NCBI GenBank assembly: GCA_038230695.1
Contig: JBBRMT010000049.1
Span: 1 to 22,016 of the forward strand
Source: QHBQ01 sp038230695
GTDB lineage: Bacteria > Chloroflexota > Chloroflexia > QHBQ01
DNA length: 22,016 nucleotides
Reading direction: 5' to 3'
Shown: positions 1 through 8,202 of the stretch, piece by piece
Layout: each line of letters opens with the position of its first letter
Numbering within the stretch: the stretch's first letter is position 1
Made by a program: the position numbers and the translations under genes
The notes under the pieces: generated by a model
Databases searched by the model: none
What the model saw: only the letters and a program-made list of their open reading frames with translations
What the model was told of the DNA's origin: nothing

Positions 1-1
1 C

Positions 2-355
2 ACCTTCATCGAGAGCGGCTTCCACGCTGGTATCCTCAGCGGCTTCGACACGGCCACCTGCACCGCGCATGGACTGGGCCACCCCTGCTACCTGCCCAAT
101 CTGCCCATTACTCGCGGTCAGCTTACCAAGCTGGTCGTCAATGCGGGCGGCTACACTCTGATTACCCCTGTCGGTGGCACTCAGGACTTCATTGACGTAC
201 CCCCCTCCAACGTCTTCTACGTCAGCATCGAGACTGCCTACCACGCTGGCATCGTTCACGGCTACCCCGGCGGCCTCTACCTGCCCAACAACAACATCCG
301 CCGCGACGAGATGGCTCAGATTGTCTACACTGGCATCATCAACCGCCCCCACTGA
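2..355 (+). CDS. SLH-domain secreted protein, C-terminal fragment
   Basis: The open frame enters from the left edge in frame 2 and ends with TGA at 353-355, giving about 117 residues of a longer protein. It contains the end of one SLH repeat (FIESGFHAGILSGF) and a complete final one, with FIDVPPSNVFY at its start and NNNIRRDEMAQIVYTG near its end. The tail is closely similar to the C-terminus of the next gene (766-2940): VPPSNVFY, IETA and IRRDEMAQIV recur in the same order. SLH repeats usually anchor exported proteins to the cell wall or S-layer. The N-terminal effector part lies outside the window, so the main function is unknown. Confidence 0.85.
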   Translation, partial: TFIESGFHAGILSGFDTATCTAHGLGHPCYLPNLPITRGQLTKLVVNAGGYTLITPVGGTQDFIDVPPSNVFYVSIETAYHAGIVHGYPGGLYLPNNNIRRDEMAQIVYTGIINRPH

Positions 356-391
356 GGGTTGAGCGCTGATGACTGACTTAACGCAATGCAA

Positions 392-418
392 GGGCGCATC
401 TTCGGGTGCGCCCCTTTT
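392..418 (+). terminator. Rho-independent terminator after the first SLH gene
   Basis: GGGCGCA (392-398) pairs with TGCGCCC (407-413). Two further inner pairs close a UUCG tetraloop in the stable C(UUCG)G context (400-405). TTTT follows at 415-418. The hairpin lies about 35 nt after the stop codon of the first SLH gene. Confidence 0.85.
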
Positions 419-502
419 GTGTATCATCAGACACCTTTTAGCCAGCCAGAAGTTGAGCATGGCGGCGATGGTTCGCTGGGGTCTGGGTTCAGCCGCCAGA
501 TG

Positions 503-649
503 CCGCCCTGATGTAATACCAGATATGTTTGGAGAAGGTGAGTATTACGTAGGGGCGGGCAGCAGCCCGCCCTGATGCAATTTACACCCTCTCCAAACGT
601 AATTGGTATTAGCTTCCTAATCAGGGCGGGCGTTGGCCCGCCCCTACGT
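503..649. repeat. Nested inverted repeat made of two 26-nt palindromic elements
   Basis: Two copies of the 26-nt palindromic element face each other at 549-574 (plus) and 622-647 (minus). Each has 8-bp arms, GGGCGGGC against GCCCGCCC, around a 4-nt loop. Outside the first copy, 514-540 is inversely repeated at 585-611 with few mismatches (TTTGGAGAAGGTG against CACCCTCTCCAAA). CCGCCCTGAT at 503-512 pairs with 620-629. The spacer between the two SLH genes (356-765) therefore holds a terminator, this structure and a promoter, and no gene. The structure resembles a small non-autonomous mobile element, but no transposase or target duplication is evident. Confidence 0.75.
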
Positions 650-689
650 TTACCCCTTTACTTGTATCACGCTTTTTGCCGCGCTTCAT

Positions 690-718
690 TTGCATCGCCA
701 GTTCGATTATGCTAAAAT
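690..718 (+). promoter_or_regulatory. Sigma70-type promoter of the sialidase-like gene
   Basis: TTGCAT (690-695) and TAAAAT (713-718) are separated by 17 nt. The predicted transcript would start near 725, about 40 nt before the ATG at 766. Confidence 0.6.
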
Positions 719-765
719 GCCGCGCAGCAGGCACAATGAGCAGTAACAAGTAGAAGGAGGGGCAG

Positions 766-2940
766 ATGAGAAAGCTCGTAGCGGTTGTCGGTATGGTGGC
801 CCTGCTTGGTCTACTGCTTGGCGGGTTCGGTCAACTGGTTGCCGCGCAGCCCTATTCGGTTGCGCCAATTGCGCCGCGTTCGCCTGCCGCCTTCATCAAC
901 TACCGTGCTGTGACCGACAATAACAACGCCTGCAACTCCACCCACACCAACTGCACGCAGCAACAACCCGCGACCGCCGTCAACCCCGCCAATCCGCTCA
1001 ACGTGGTCGTCGTGGGCAAAGACTGGCGACCCAGCGATGGCGACCAGCGCCACATCTGGCTCTACACCACCAGCGACGGTGGCGCAAGCTGGATTAACCA
1101 GCCGATCACCTACCCCGCAGACACAGCCGTGATTAACTCCACCGATGGGGTGGTACAGTGGGATGGCAGCGGCAACGTCTACGCCCTCGCCCTTGCCACC
1201 TATACTACGCCATCCAGCAAGGCGGGCAACTACATCACCCGCAGCAGCGACGGCGGCCAGACCTGGAGTACCGCCGTGCAGATAGATGCAGGGCAATTCG
1301 ATGACACCAGTTGGCTGGCGATTGACACCCACCCGGCCAGCCCTTATTTTGGCCGCATCTATGTCTGCTGGTATGATTATAATGTGCATAACGATTATTG
1401 CGCTCACTCTGCCGATCAGGGCGCAACCTGGTCCACGCCCGTGACGCTAGCGCAGCAGGTTACATACGGGTTCAACTACCCGCTGGTGCAGCCCGACGGC
1501 ACCCTCAACGTCTTTTACAACAACAACCCTCAAATTAGCCTGCTGCGCTCGACCGATGGTGGCAACAGCTTCGGTGCGCCGATTGTTGCCGCCACCATCA
1601 GCGGTGTATACAGCAATCGCCCCGAACGCGCCTGGAATGTCAACACCATCCCCGCCGCTGCCGCCGGGCCGGAGGGCAACCTCTACGTCACCTGGCTGGA
1701 CGACCGCAACGAGGCGACCAGTGGCTGGGATATATATTTCACCCGCTCGACCGACAACGGAGCAAGCTGGGCTGCGCCGCTTAAGGTGAATGATGACAGC
1801 GGCAACCACGACCAGTTTGAGCCTGCTATCGCCGTCGCCCCCAACGGGCGGGTGGATATTGCGTGGATGGATATGCGTAACGACCCCGCCAACACCCTCG
1901 CCGACGTGTACTATAGCTCCAGCGCCGATGGTGGGCAGATCTTCGCTGCCAATCAACGGGTCACTGATGTCAACTTCAACCTGAATGACGGTATCCCCAG
2001 CGATGCTATTGGTGATGCTGGCTATTACCTGGGCATGAGTTCCACCAATAGCGACGTGTGGGCGGCATGGACCGACACCCGCAACAGCGACGGCCACGGC
2101 AGCCACGCCGAGGACGTGTACGCCGGGCATCTCCACCTTATCACCAATACCCCCACTGCCTTGCCAGACCAGACCGCTACGCCAACGCCGCCCACAACCA
2201 CCACCCCTGCGCCAACCGAGACCCCCGGTGGTCCGACCGACACGCCTGCGCCAACCGATACATCTATCCCTACCAACCCACCATCCACCCCCACCGTCAC
2301 ACCTATCCCCAGCAACACCCCCGGCGGCCCAACTAGCACCCTTGCGCCGCCCACGGCCACGCCCACCGATTGCGCCAACCCATTCGTAGACCTGCAAGGC
2401 AATATCTTCTACGCCGCCATCCACCGCCTGAACTGTCGTGGCGTAGTCAATGGCAGCGATGCCAGCCACTACGCGCCTGCTGGCAGCAGTACGCGGGGAC
2501 AGTTCGCTAAGATTGTGGTACTCGGCTTCGCCCTGCCACCCTACACCCCGGCTAATGGCGCAACCTTCAGCGATGTGCCGCCCGCCTACTTCGCTTTCCT
2601 ATTTATAGAGAGTGGCTACCAGGCCGCCATCCTCAGCGGCTTCGACCAGGCAGGCTGCCAGGCAGCGGGCGCGGCTTACCCTTGCTATCTGCCCAACCGC
2701 GCCATTACCCGCGCCCAGCTTACCAGGCTGGTAGTCAACGCGGCGCACTACCCGCTAGTTACGCCGGTGACGCAATCGTTTACCGATGTGCCGCCCAGCA
2801 ACGTCTTCTATAGCGCGATTGAAACCGCGCACGCCCACAACGTGATCAACGGCTTCGCCGATCATACCTTCCGCCCCAACCAGAGCATCCGCCGCGACGA
2901 AATGGCCCAGATCGTCTTCACTGCCACCCTAAACCCTTAA
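766..2940 (+). CDS. Secreted sialidase-like (BNR/Asp-box) protein with three SLH repeats
   Basis: The 724-residue protein starts at an ATG preceded by AGGAGG (755-760) at 5-nt spacing. Residues 1-27 form a signal peptide with probable cleavage after VAA. Residues of roughly 60-455 form a beta-propeller with six Asp-box motifs, among them TSDGGASW, SSDGGQTW, SADQGATW and STDNGASW. This is the fold of sialidases and related exo-glycosidases. A Thr/Pro-rich linker (about 459-535) leads to three SLH repeats (536-724), typified by FTDVPPSNVFYSAI and SIRRDEMAQIVF. The protein is probably displayed on the cell surface and may act on, or bind, glycans. Asp boxes also occur in non-enzymatic propellers, and I could not identify the full catalytic Arg triad, so sialidase activity is not established. 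Confidence 0.85.
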   Translation: MRKLVAVVGMVALLGLLLGGFGQLVAAQPYSVAPIAPRSPAAFINYRAVTDNNNACNSTHTNCTQQQPATAVNPANPLNVVVVGKDWRPSDGDQRHIWLYTTSDGGASWINQPITYPADTAVINSTDGVVQWDGSGNVYALALATYTTPSSKAGNYITRSSDGGQTWSTAVQIDAGQFDDTSWLAIDTHPASPYFGRIYVCWYDYNVHNDYCAHSADQGATWSTPVTLAQQVTYGFNYPLVQPDGTLNVFYNNNPQISLLRSTDGGNSFGAPIVAATISGVYSNRPERAWNVNTIPAAAAGPEGNLYVTWLDDRNEATSGWDIYFTRSTDNGASWAAPLKVNDDSGNHDQFEPAIAVAPNGRVDIAWMDMRNDPANTLADVYYSSSADGGQIFAANQRVTDVNFNLNDGIPSDAIGDAGYYLGMSSTNSDVWAAWTDTRNSDGHGSHAEDVYAGHLHLITNTPTALPDQTATPTPPTTTTPAPTETPGGPTDTPAPTDTSIPTNPPSTPTVTPIPSNTPGGPTSTLAPPTATPTDCANPFVDLQGNIFYAAIHRLNCRGVVNGSDASHYAPAGSSTRGQFAKIVVLGFALPPYTPANGATFSDVPPAYFAFLFIESGYQAAILSGFDQAGCQAAGAAYPCYLPNRAITRAQLTRLVVNAAHYPLVTPVTQSFTDVPPSNVFYSAIETAHAHNVINGFADHTFRPNQSIRRDEMAQIVFTATLNP

Positions 2941-3086
2941 AGCCAAAATCAGCAGAAAAAAGGCTGTGCCTGATTGAACCGCCAGCGGGCAAACGTGGTA
3001 TACACGTGTAAGCAAACACATTATTGCGCTACGCCGCGCCGAGCAGCGGGTGGGATGGGCAATCCGCTACGCCAGCCACAGCGTAT

Positions 3087-3115
3087 TTGACAATAGAATG
3101 TGATTCTGCTAAACT
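3087..3115 (+). promoter_or_regulatory. Sigma70-type promoter of the permease genes
   Basis: Consensus TTGACA (3087-3092) and TAAACT (3110-3115) have 17-nt spacing. The start of transcription would be near 3122, leaving a leader of about 95 nt. Nothing else recognisable lies between the sialidase-like gene and this promoter except a 10-bp palindrome at 3001-3010. Confidence 0.7.
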
Positions 3116-3217
3116 GGCAACACACGCAAATCGTAGTTGCCAGCGCCGACCAAACACCAGTCAAGCAAGACCAATCGTGCAACCGCATTGCGACCAGCCT
3201 CAAGGAGGAGATGCAGG

Positions 3218-4522
3218 ATGACTACTTATTTGATTCGCCGAAGTCTTCAGGGCGTACTCGTTCTGATCTTTACCTCGGCGCTGATCTATGGGCTATTGAA
3301 TCTGACCCCCGGTGGGCCAATCGGCGATGTGCTGCAGAGGCCCTATCGCACCGCCGCCGAGCGCGATGCCGCTATCCGCGCCGCTACTCTCCGCTACGGC
3401 CTCGACAAGGACATCGTCACCCGTTACATCTTCTGGCTGTACAACTGGGATCCAACCAATGCCAACAACCCCACTTACCTGACCAACACGCTGCAAGCCG
3501 ATCAGGCCGAGTTGCCTGGCACCACCGACCCCGCCCGCAAGACGCAGTTGCAGGGTGAGGTAGCAGTCCTACCCGCGCAGATCGCGGCGGCAAGCAAGGC
3601 GCTGGCAACGTGCAGTAACCTGTTCGACTTCAGCAACCTCGGCTCCTGCCTGAGCATACCTCGCAACGGTGGTATCCTAACCGGCAACTGGGGTGCCTCA
3701 TGGAAGGTATCCACCGGCGCTCCGGTTCTTGACCTTATATTTGGGCGCGGCGCGTATACCGACCCCTCGACTGGCGTAGTTCACGCCTCTGAACGCTGGC
3801 GCAGCCCGCTTGCCAATACCCTCGTGCTTATGAGCCTGTCGGTGTTGATCTCGCTGCTAATCGCCTTCCCCATCGGGGTTTACTCGGCGGTCAAGCAATA
3901 CTCAGCCACCGACTACGCGCTCACCCTGTTCAGCTTCTTTGGCATCTCCATGCCCACCTTCTGGTTCGGCCTGATCCTCTACCTGCTACTTGGCATCCAA
4001 TTTAAAACCTGGCATGATGCAGGGGCAACCTGGCTGCCCTATCTACCTACTGGCGGAGTGGTGGACGATGTGTCCAGCACCGCGCAGTATAGCGACATCG
4101 GGGTCCGCGTCAGGCATCTGCTCCTGCCAGTGGTGGTGCTATCACTATCCTCGGTGGCAGGCTGGAGCCGCTTCCTCCGCGCCAGTATGCTTGAGGTGCT
4201 GCGTCAGGATTATGTACGCACCGCATGGGCCAAGGGGCTGAAGCAACGCACCGTTATTCTCAAGCACGCCCTCCGCAATGCGCTCATCCCCCAGGTCACG
4301 CTGATTGCGCTGGCAATCCCGGTGCTGTTTGGCGGGGCGATCATCACTGAACGCATCTTCAACTATGGAGGAATGGGGACGCTCTACTTCAATGCGGTCG
4401 GGCAAAACGACTGGCCGCTAATGATGTCCATCCTGATCATCTCATCCTTCCTGGTGGTGATCAGCAACATGATTGCCGACATTGCCTATGCCATAGTTGA
4501 CCCGCGCATCCGCTACTCGTAA
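3218..4522 (+). CDS. ABC transporter permease, DppB/OppB family, with long extracytoplasmic insertion
   Basis: Inner-membrane subunit of a peptide-type ABC importer, predicted at 434 residues. I chose the ATG at 3218 because AAGGAGGAG (3202-3210) lies 8 nt upstream and the protein then starts MTTYLIRRSLQG, typical of the family. The frame stays open upstream to 3137, but those residues look untranslated. After the first membrane helix (10-27), a region of about 80 residues (77-155) is unusually long. It contains an Ala/Gln/Leu-rich, possibly helical stretch and two cysteines (132 and 144), then the usual NWGASW and PVLDLI segment. The remaining helices (200-425) carry the EAA-type ATPase contact loop RTAWAKGLKQRTVILKHALR (334-353). 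The family is normally about 310-340 residues. The substrate is unknown because no binding protein is adjacent. Confidence 0.92.
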   Translation: MTTYLIRRSLQGVLVLIFTSALIYGLLNLTPGGPIGDVLQRPYRTAAERDAAIRAATLRYGLDKDIVTRYIFWLYNWDPTNANNPTYLTNTLQADQAELPGTTDPARKTQLQGEVAVLPAQIAAASKALATCSNLFDFSNLGSCLSIPRNGGILTGNWGASWKVSTGAPVLDLIFGRGAYTDPSTGVVHASERWRSPLANTLVLMSLSVLISLLIAFPIGVYSAVKQYSATDYALTLFSFFGISMPTFWFGLILYLLLGIQFKTWHDAGATWLPYLPTGGVVDDVSSTAQYSDIGVRVRHLLLPVVVLSLSSVAGWSRFLRASMLEVLRQDYVRTAWAKGLKQRTVILKHALRNALIPQVTLIALAIPVLFGGAIITERIFNYGGMGTLYFNAVGQNDWPLMMSILIISSFLVVISNMIADIAYAIVDPRIRYS

Positions 4523-4563
4523 GCGAGGGCCACGTCGCAATAGTGTCTTAGAGGAGGTTTGTT

Positions 4564-5484
4564 ATGGCTATAGCAACCACGCTCGACCGCGAACAGGTCG
4601 CAGTCGCAAAGGAAGAAAGCCAGATGTCGGTAATCTGGCGGCGCTTCCGCAAACACAAGCTGGCGGTAGTGGGGCTGTTCATCATCGGCACGCTCACGCT
4701 GCTGGCCCTAACCGCGCAGTTGTGGACCCCTTACGACCCAACCGTGCCAGGCTTCAACTCCGGGGTGCAGGCGTTCGCCAACCCTGGCTACGTCAACCCG
4801 AACAATGGCGATGTCTATATCATGGGTACCGACAACATTGGCCGCGATGTTCTCAGCCGCCTCGCCTACGGCGGTCAGATCTCGCTGTCGGTAGGCCTGC
4901 TCTGCACCCTGCTGGTAGCGATGATTGGCACCATCATCGGCTCGATTGCGGGCTTCTTCGGCGGCTTTGTTGATACCTTGTTGATGCGTATCGTAGACCT
5001 GGTGCTGTCGCTGCCCTTCCTGCCCATGCTGCTGGCCTTGAGCATTGTACTAGGGCCAGGGTACTGGACGATTGTAATTATCCTAACCGCCTTCGGGTGG
5101 CCGGGAACCAGCCGCCTGGTACGCGGCTCAGTGCTATCATTGCGTAACCTCGACTTTGTGGAGGCCACGCGGGCGCTGGGGGCTAGCAACACGCGCATCA
5201 TCACCCGCCACCTGCTGCCCAACTCGCTTGCTCCTATCATCGTGGATGCCACGCTCAACGTGGGCGGCTTCATCGTCGCCGAGTCGTCGGTCAGCTTCCT
5301 GGGCTTCGGCATCAGTGAACCGGCCTCCAGTTGGGGCAACATCCTCGCGGGCCTCGAAGACGTAGCTCGCCAGGCTCCCTTGCAGCTAATCTGGCCCGGC
5401 CTGCTCATCTTCCTGACTGTGCTTTCGATCAACTTCATCGGCGACGCGCTGCGCGACGCGCTCGACCCGCGCCTCAAGTTGTAA
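4564..5484 (+). CDS. ABC transporter permease, DppC/OppC family
   Basis: Second membrane subunit of the importer, 306 residues. The ATG follows GAGGAGG (4551-4557) by 6 nt, and the gene starts 41 nt after the preceding permease, so the two are co-transcribed. A cytoplasmic N-terminus of about 30 residues precedes helix 1 (34-52). The family motif GTDNIGRDVLSRL is present near residue 88. The EAA loop for ATPase contact is seen in DFVEATRALGASNTRIITRH, and the family-typical C-terminus GDALRDALDPRL is intact. Length and motif order are normal, and I see no sign of damage. Confidence 0.94.
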   Translation: MAIATTLDREQVAVAKEESQMSVIWRRFRKHKLAVVGLFIIGTLTLLALTAQLWTPYDPTVPGFNSGVQAFANPGYVNPNNGDVYIMGTDNIGRDVLSRLAYGGQISLSVGLLCTLLVAMIGTIIGSIAGFFGGFVDTLLMRIVDLVLSLPFLPMLLALSIVLGPGYWTIVIILTAFGWPGTSRLVRGSVLSLRNLDFVEATRALGASNTRIITRHLLPNSLAPIIVDATLNVGGFIVAESSVSFLGFGISEPASSWGNILAGLEDVARQAPLQLIWPGLLIFLTVLSINFIGDALRDALDPRLKL

Positions 5485-5519
5485 CCTGACCCCCGCCGAT
5501 AAGACCCACATAGACTAAA

Positions 5520-5581
5520 GGAGCGCACGGCGCGGTGCGCTCCCCACGGCAACAAGACAAGGGCGCACTGGCGGTGCGCCC
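5520..5581 (+). terminator. Two consecutive hairpins after the permease genes
   Basis: GGAGCGCAC (5520-5528) pairs with GTGCGCTCC (5535-5543). Then GGGCGCAC (5561-5568) pairs with GTGCGCCC (5574-5581). Neither is followed by a clear T-run, so termination could be weak or act as partial attenuation or as a 3'-end stabiliser. They separate the permease pair from the promoter of the ATPase pair. Confidence 0.45.
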
Positions 5582-5630
5582 CTGTTGAATAAACTGGTAA
5601 ATCCAGTGTGCAGTAAGCAGGCTCAGGCAG

Positions 5631-5659
5631 TTGACGAAGCGGGGATAGCAGGTTATAAT
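5631..5659 (+). promoter_or_regulatory. Strong sigma70-type promoter of the ATPase genes
   Basis: TTGACG (5631-5636) and a perfect TATAAT (5654-5659) have 17-nt spacing. Transcription would begin near 5666. The two ATPase genes can thus be expressed separately from the permeases. Confidence 0.8.
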
Positions 5660-5711
5660 GTTGGCTATCCACCTGTAACACAGCAGCACCATATTGGCAT
5701 ATCCGGTGGCG

Positions 5712-5733
5712 CAGTGGGCGTAAGCGCCCGCTG
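5712..5733 (+). promoter_or_regulatory. Leader hairpin just before the ribosome-binding site of the first ATPase gene
   Basis: A 9-bp stem (5712-5720 with 5725-5733, one G-T wobble) closes a TAAG loop. It ends 3 nt before AAAGGAG (5737-5743). It could influence ribosome access, but no known riboswitch or protein site is recognised. Confidence 0.4.
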
Positions 5734-5759
5734 AGGAAAGGAGCAAACATCTGGACGGG

Positions 5760-6938
5760 ATGCAGAATACCAACGATAGCGCACCCAGCGTGATCACCAA
5801 TGCAGCCAGTGGCAACGGGGCAGGGACCGTGAAGACCGACTTGGCTAGCGGGGGCGCAAGCGCACCGCAAGATGAGCTGCTCAGGGTAGAGGGTCTCAAA
5901 ACCTACTTCTATACCGAGGATGGCATCGTCAAGGCGGTGGATGGGATTGACTTTTCGCTGAAGCGCGGCGAGGTGCTGGGCATTGCAGGCGAAAGCGGCT
6001 GCGGCAAGAGCGTCACTTCGCTCTCGATTATGCGGCTAATCAGCCAGCCCGGCAAGATCGTCGCTGGTCACGTCTGGTTCGATGGCAAGGATCTGGCGAA
6101 CGCTTCGGAAGATGAGATGACCAAGATCCGCGGCAACCGCATCTCCATGATCTTCCAGCAACCGACTAGCTGCCTCAACCCGGTGTTCAAGGTGGGCGAC
6201 CAGATCGTGGAGGTGCTAAAGGTTCACAAGCGGATGAGCGATCGCGCCGCCAAGGATCGCACCATTGAACTGCTGACCATGGTCGGTATCCCCTCGGCCA
6301 AGAAGCGGTACGACAGCTACCCACACGAAATGTCCGGCGGGATGTGCCAGCGGGTGATGATCGCAATGGGTCTGGCTAACGAGCCGGAACTGTTGATCGC
6401 CGATGAGCCGACCACCGCCCTCGATGTGACCATCCAGGCGCAGATCCTGGAGCTGATGAAGGCGTTGAAAAAGGATATCAACACGGCAATCATCCTGATT
6501 ACCCACGACCTGGGGGTAATGGCGGAGATGGCCGAGCGCATGGTGATCATGTACGCCGGTAAAGTGGTGGAGCAGACCGACACCAACAGCCTGTTCGAGA
6601 GTCCCAAGCACCCCTACACCCAGGGGCTACTTGCATCCATCCCCGTGCTGGGCCAGGTGCGCGATCGGCTGGAGGTTATCCCCGGTACTGTGCCAAGCCT
6701 GCGTAACCTGCCGCCGGGCTGCCGCTTCGCCGCCCGCTGCCCCCGCCAGATGCCGGTTTGCGTTGATGAGGAACCGGATCTGCTCAAGGTGCATGGCCGC
6801 TCGGTGCGTTGCTGGCTCTACCATCCGGCAATTGACCCCGACCCCGCCGCCTGCGCCGACCAGACTGTGGATAAGCTCAATACCTACCGTCAGAATCAGC
6901 AGGAGCCACCGGCTACTGCCGTCGCTGCCGCCAAGTAA
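5760..6938 (+). CDS. ABC transporter ATPase, DppD/OppD family
   Basis: Cytoplasmic ATPase subunit that powers the importer, 392 residues from the ATG at 5760. Walker A is GESGCGKS (77-84), the Q-loop region IFQQPTSCLNP (131-141), the signature MSGGMCQRV (191-199, with Cys where Arg is usual), Walker B LLIADEP (211-217), and the switch His is H249. The C-terminal oligopeptide-transporter domain carries four cysteines (321, 327, 334, 351) in the spacing known to bind an iron-sulfur cluster in mycobacterial OppD. The start is uncertain: AAAGGAG (5737-5743) is 16 nt from the ATG but 7 nt from an in-frame CTG at 5751. The first 40 residues are low-complexity and precede the conserved core. Confidence 0.93.
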   Translation: MQNTNDSAPSVITNAASGNGAGTVKTDLASGGASAPQDELLRVEGLKTYFYTEDGIVKAVDGIDFSLKRGEVLGIAGESGCGKSVTSLSIMRLISQPGKIVAGHVWFDGKDLANASEDEMTKIRGNRISMIFQQPTSCLNPVFKVGDQIVEVLKVHKRMSDRAAKDRTIELLTMVGIPSAKKRYDSYPHEMSGGMCQRVMIAMGLANEPELLIADEPTTALDVTIQAQILELMKALKKDINTAIILITHDLGVMAEMAERMVIMYAGKVVEQTDTNSLFESPKHPYTQGLLASIPVLGQVRDRLEVIPGTVPSLRNLPPGCRFAARCPRQMPVCVDEEPDLLKVHGRSVRCWLYHPAIDPDPAACADQTVDKLNTYRQNQQEPPATAVAAAK

Positions 6939-6966
6939 GTTAAAACGCCGAGAATCAGGAGCAGAT

Positions 6967-8145
6967 ATGGCAACAGATGTGAACAATGTCAATGAACTGG
7001 ACGACCGCGAACCGGCGGATGCGATCAAGCCGAGCGAAAACGGTTCGGCCACGCCGGTACACCACATCACTGGCGTGGGCGGCGGCGCAACTGGTGAAAG
7101 CACCGACTACATCATGCAGGTGCAGAACCTGAAGAAATACTTTCCGGTGCGCGGTGGCGTGCTGCAGCGCGTGGTCGGTCAGGTCAAGGCGGTGGACGGG
7201 GTCAACTTCGACGTGCGTCGCGGTGAAACCCTCGGACTGGTGGGCGAGAGCGGCTGTGGCAAGACCACCGTAGGCCGCACTGTGCTGCGCCTGCTCAACC
7301 CCACCGGCGGCAACGTGCTGTTCGAGGGTCGGGATCTCACCACGCTCAATGCCGCCGAGATGAAGAAGACCCGCCGCAATATGCAGATCATCTTCCAGGA
7401 CCCCTATAGCTCACTCGACCCCCGCGTGCCGATTGGCGCTAGTGTGGGCGAAGGGCTGCTCATCCACGGGTACAGCAAGGAAGAGCGCGAACAGACGGTG
7501 CGCGATATGCTAAAGCGCGTCGGCCTGCACCCCGAACACGCCCGCCGCTACCCCCACGAGTTCAGTGGCGGCCAGCGCCAGCGCATCGGTATCGCCCGCG
7601 CCCTGACCATGCACCCCAGCTTCATCGTTGCCGATGAGCCGGTCTCCGCGCTCGACGTGTCCATCCAAAGCCAGGTGCTGAACATCCTCAAGGATCTGCA
7701 GCAGGAGTTCAAGCTGACCTATCTGTTTATCGCCCACAACCTCAGCGTGGTCGAACACATCAGCGACCGCGTGGGCGTGATGTACCTGGGCAAGATGGCC
7801 GAGCTAGCCGACCGCGACGAAATCTTCAACAACCCGCGCCACCCCTACACCCAGGCATTGCTATCGGCCATTCCTATCCCTGACCCGCGCATCCGCCGTG
7901 ACCGCATCATCCTGAAGGGCGATGTACCCAGCCCGCTCAACCCGCCCAGCGGTTGTCGCTTTCATACCCGCTGCTGGCTGGCGCAGCAGATCTGCTCCGA
8001 CCAGGAACCGGAATGGCGCGACATCGGCAGCGAAAACGCCACCAATCATCCCCACCTGGTCGCCTGCCACTTTGCCGAGCAGACTAAGGTCAAGGGCCTC
8101 GCCGCTGAAATCAAGGAGCAGCTAGGGGTTGAAGCAAAGTTGTGA
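6967..8145 (+). CDS. ABC transporter ATPase, DppF/OppF family
   Basis: Second ATPase of the importer, 392 residues. The ATG at 6967 has AGGAG (6957-6961) 5 nt upstream and lies 28 nt after the previous stop. The frame is open further upstream, but that part overlaps the DppD-like gene. Walker A is GESGCGKTT (93-101), Q-loop IIFQDPYSSLDP (141-152), signature FSGGQRQRI (199-207), Walker B FIVADEP (219-225), and the switch region IAHNLSVV with H257. Cysteines 330, 336, 343 and 367 repeat the four-Cys pattern of the partner ATPase. An acidic, poorly conserved extension of about 50 residues precedes the core. The gene closes the transporter cluster. Confidence 0.94.
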   Translation: MATDVNNVNELDDREPADAIKPSENGSATPVHHITGVGGGATGESTDYIMQVQNLKKYFPVRGGVLQRVVGQVKAVDGVNFDVRRGETLGLVGESGCGKTTVGRTVLRLLNPTGGNVLFEGRDLTTLNAAEMKKTRRNMQIIFQDPYSSLDPRVPIGASVGEGLLIHGYSKEEREQTVRDMLKRVGLHPEHARRYPHEFSGGQRQRIGIARALTMHPSFIVADEPVSALDVSIQSQVLNILKDLQQEFKLTYLFIAHNLSVVEHISDRVGVMYLGKMAELADRDEIFNNPRHPYTQALLSAIPIPDPRIRRDRIILKGDVPSPLNPPSGCRFHTRCWLAQQICSDQEPEWRDIGSENATNHPHLVACHFAEQTKVKGLAAEIKEQLGVEAKL

Positions 8146-8162
8146 GTGGTGAGTTTTGAGGT

Positions 8163-8197
8163 AGGACATCGCAGATAATGCGGTGTCCTTGCTTTTT
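8163..8197 (+). terminator. Rho-independent terminator of the transporter cluster
   Basis: AGGACATCGC (8163-8172) pairs with GCGGTGTCCT (8180-8189, one G-T pair) around a 7-nt loop, followed by TTGCTTTTT. It lies 17 nt after the last ATPase stop, between convergent genes. A single TTTTGAG heptamer (8154-8160) sits just before it. Confidence 0.85.
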
Positions 8198-8202
8198 GCC
8201 AG

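Noticed and set aside
1447..2469. Long open frame (340 codons) on the minus strand opposite the sialidase-like gene
   Set aside because: It is antisense to a gene with a clear signal peptide, Asp boxes and SLH repeats. Its Gly/Val-rich composition is what the complementary strand of such codons produces, and it has no ribosome-binding site or family motif.
3001..3010. Perfect 10-bp palindrome TACACGTGTA upstream of the permease promoter
   Set aside because: Too short and too far (about 77 nt) from the promoter to be called an operator without conservation data.
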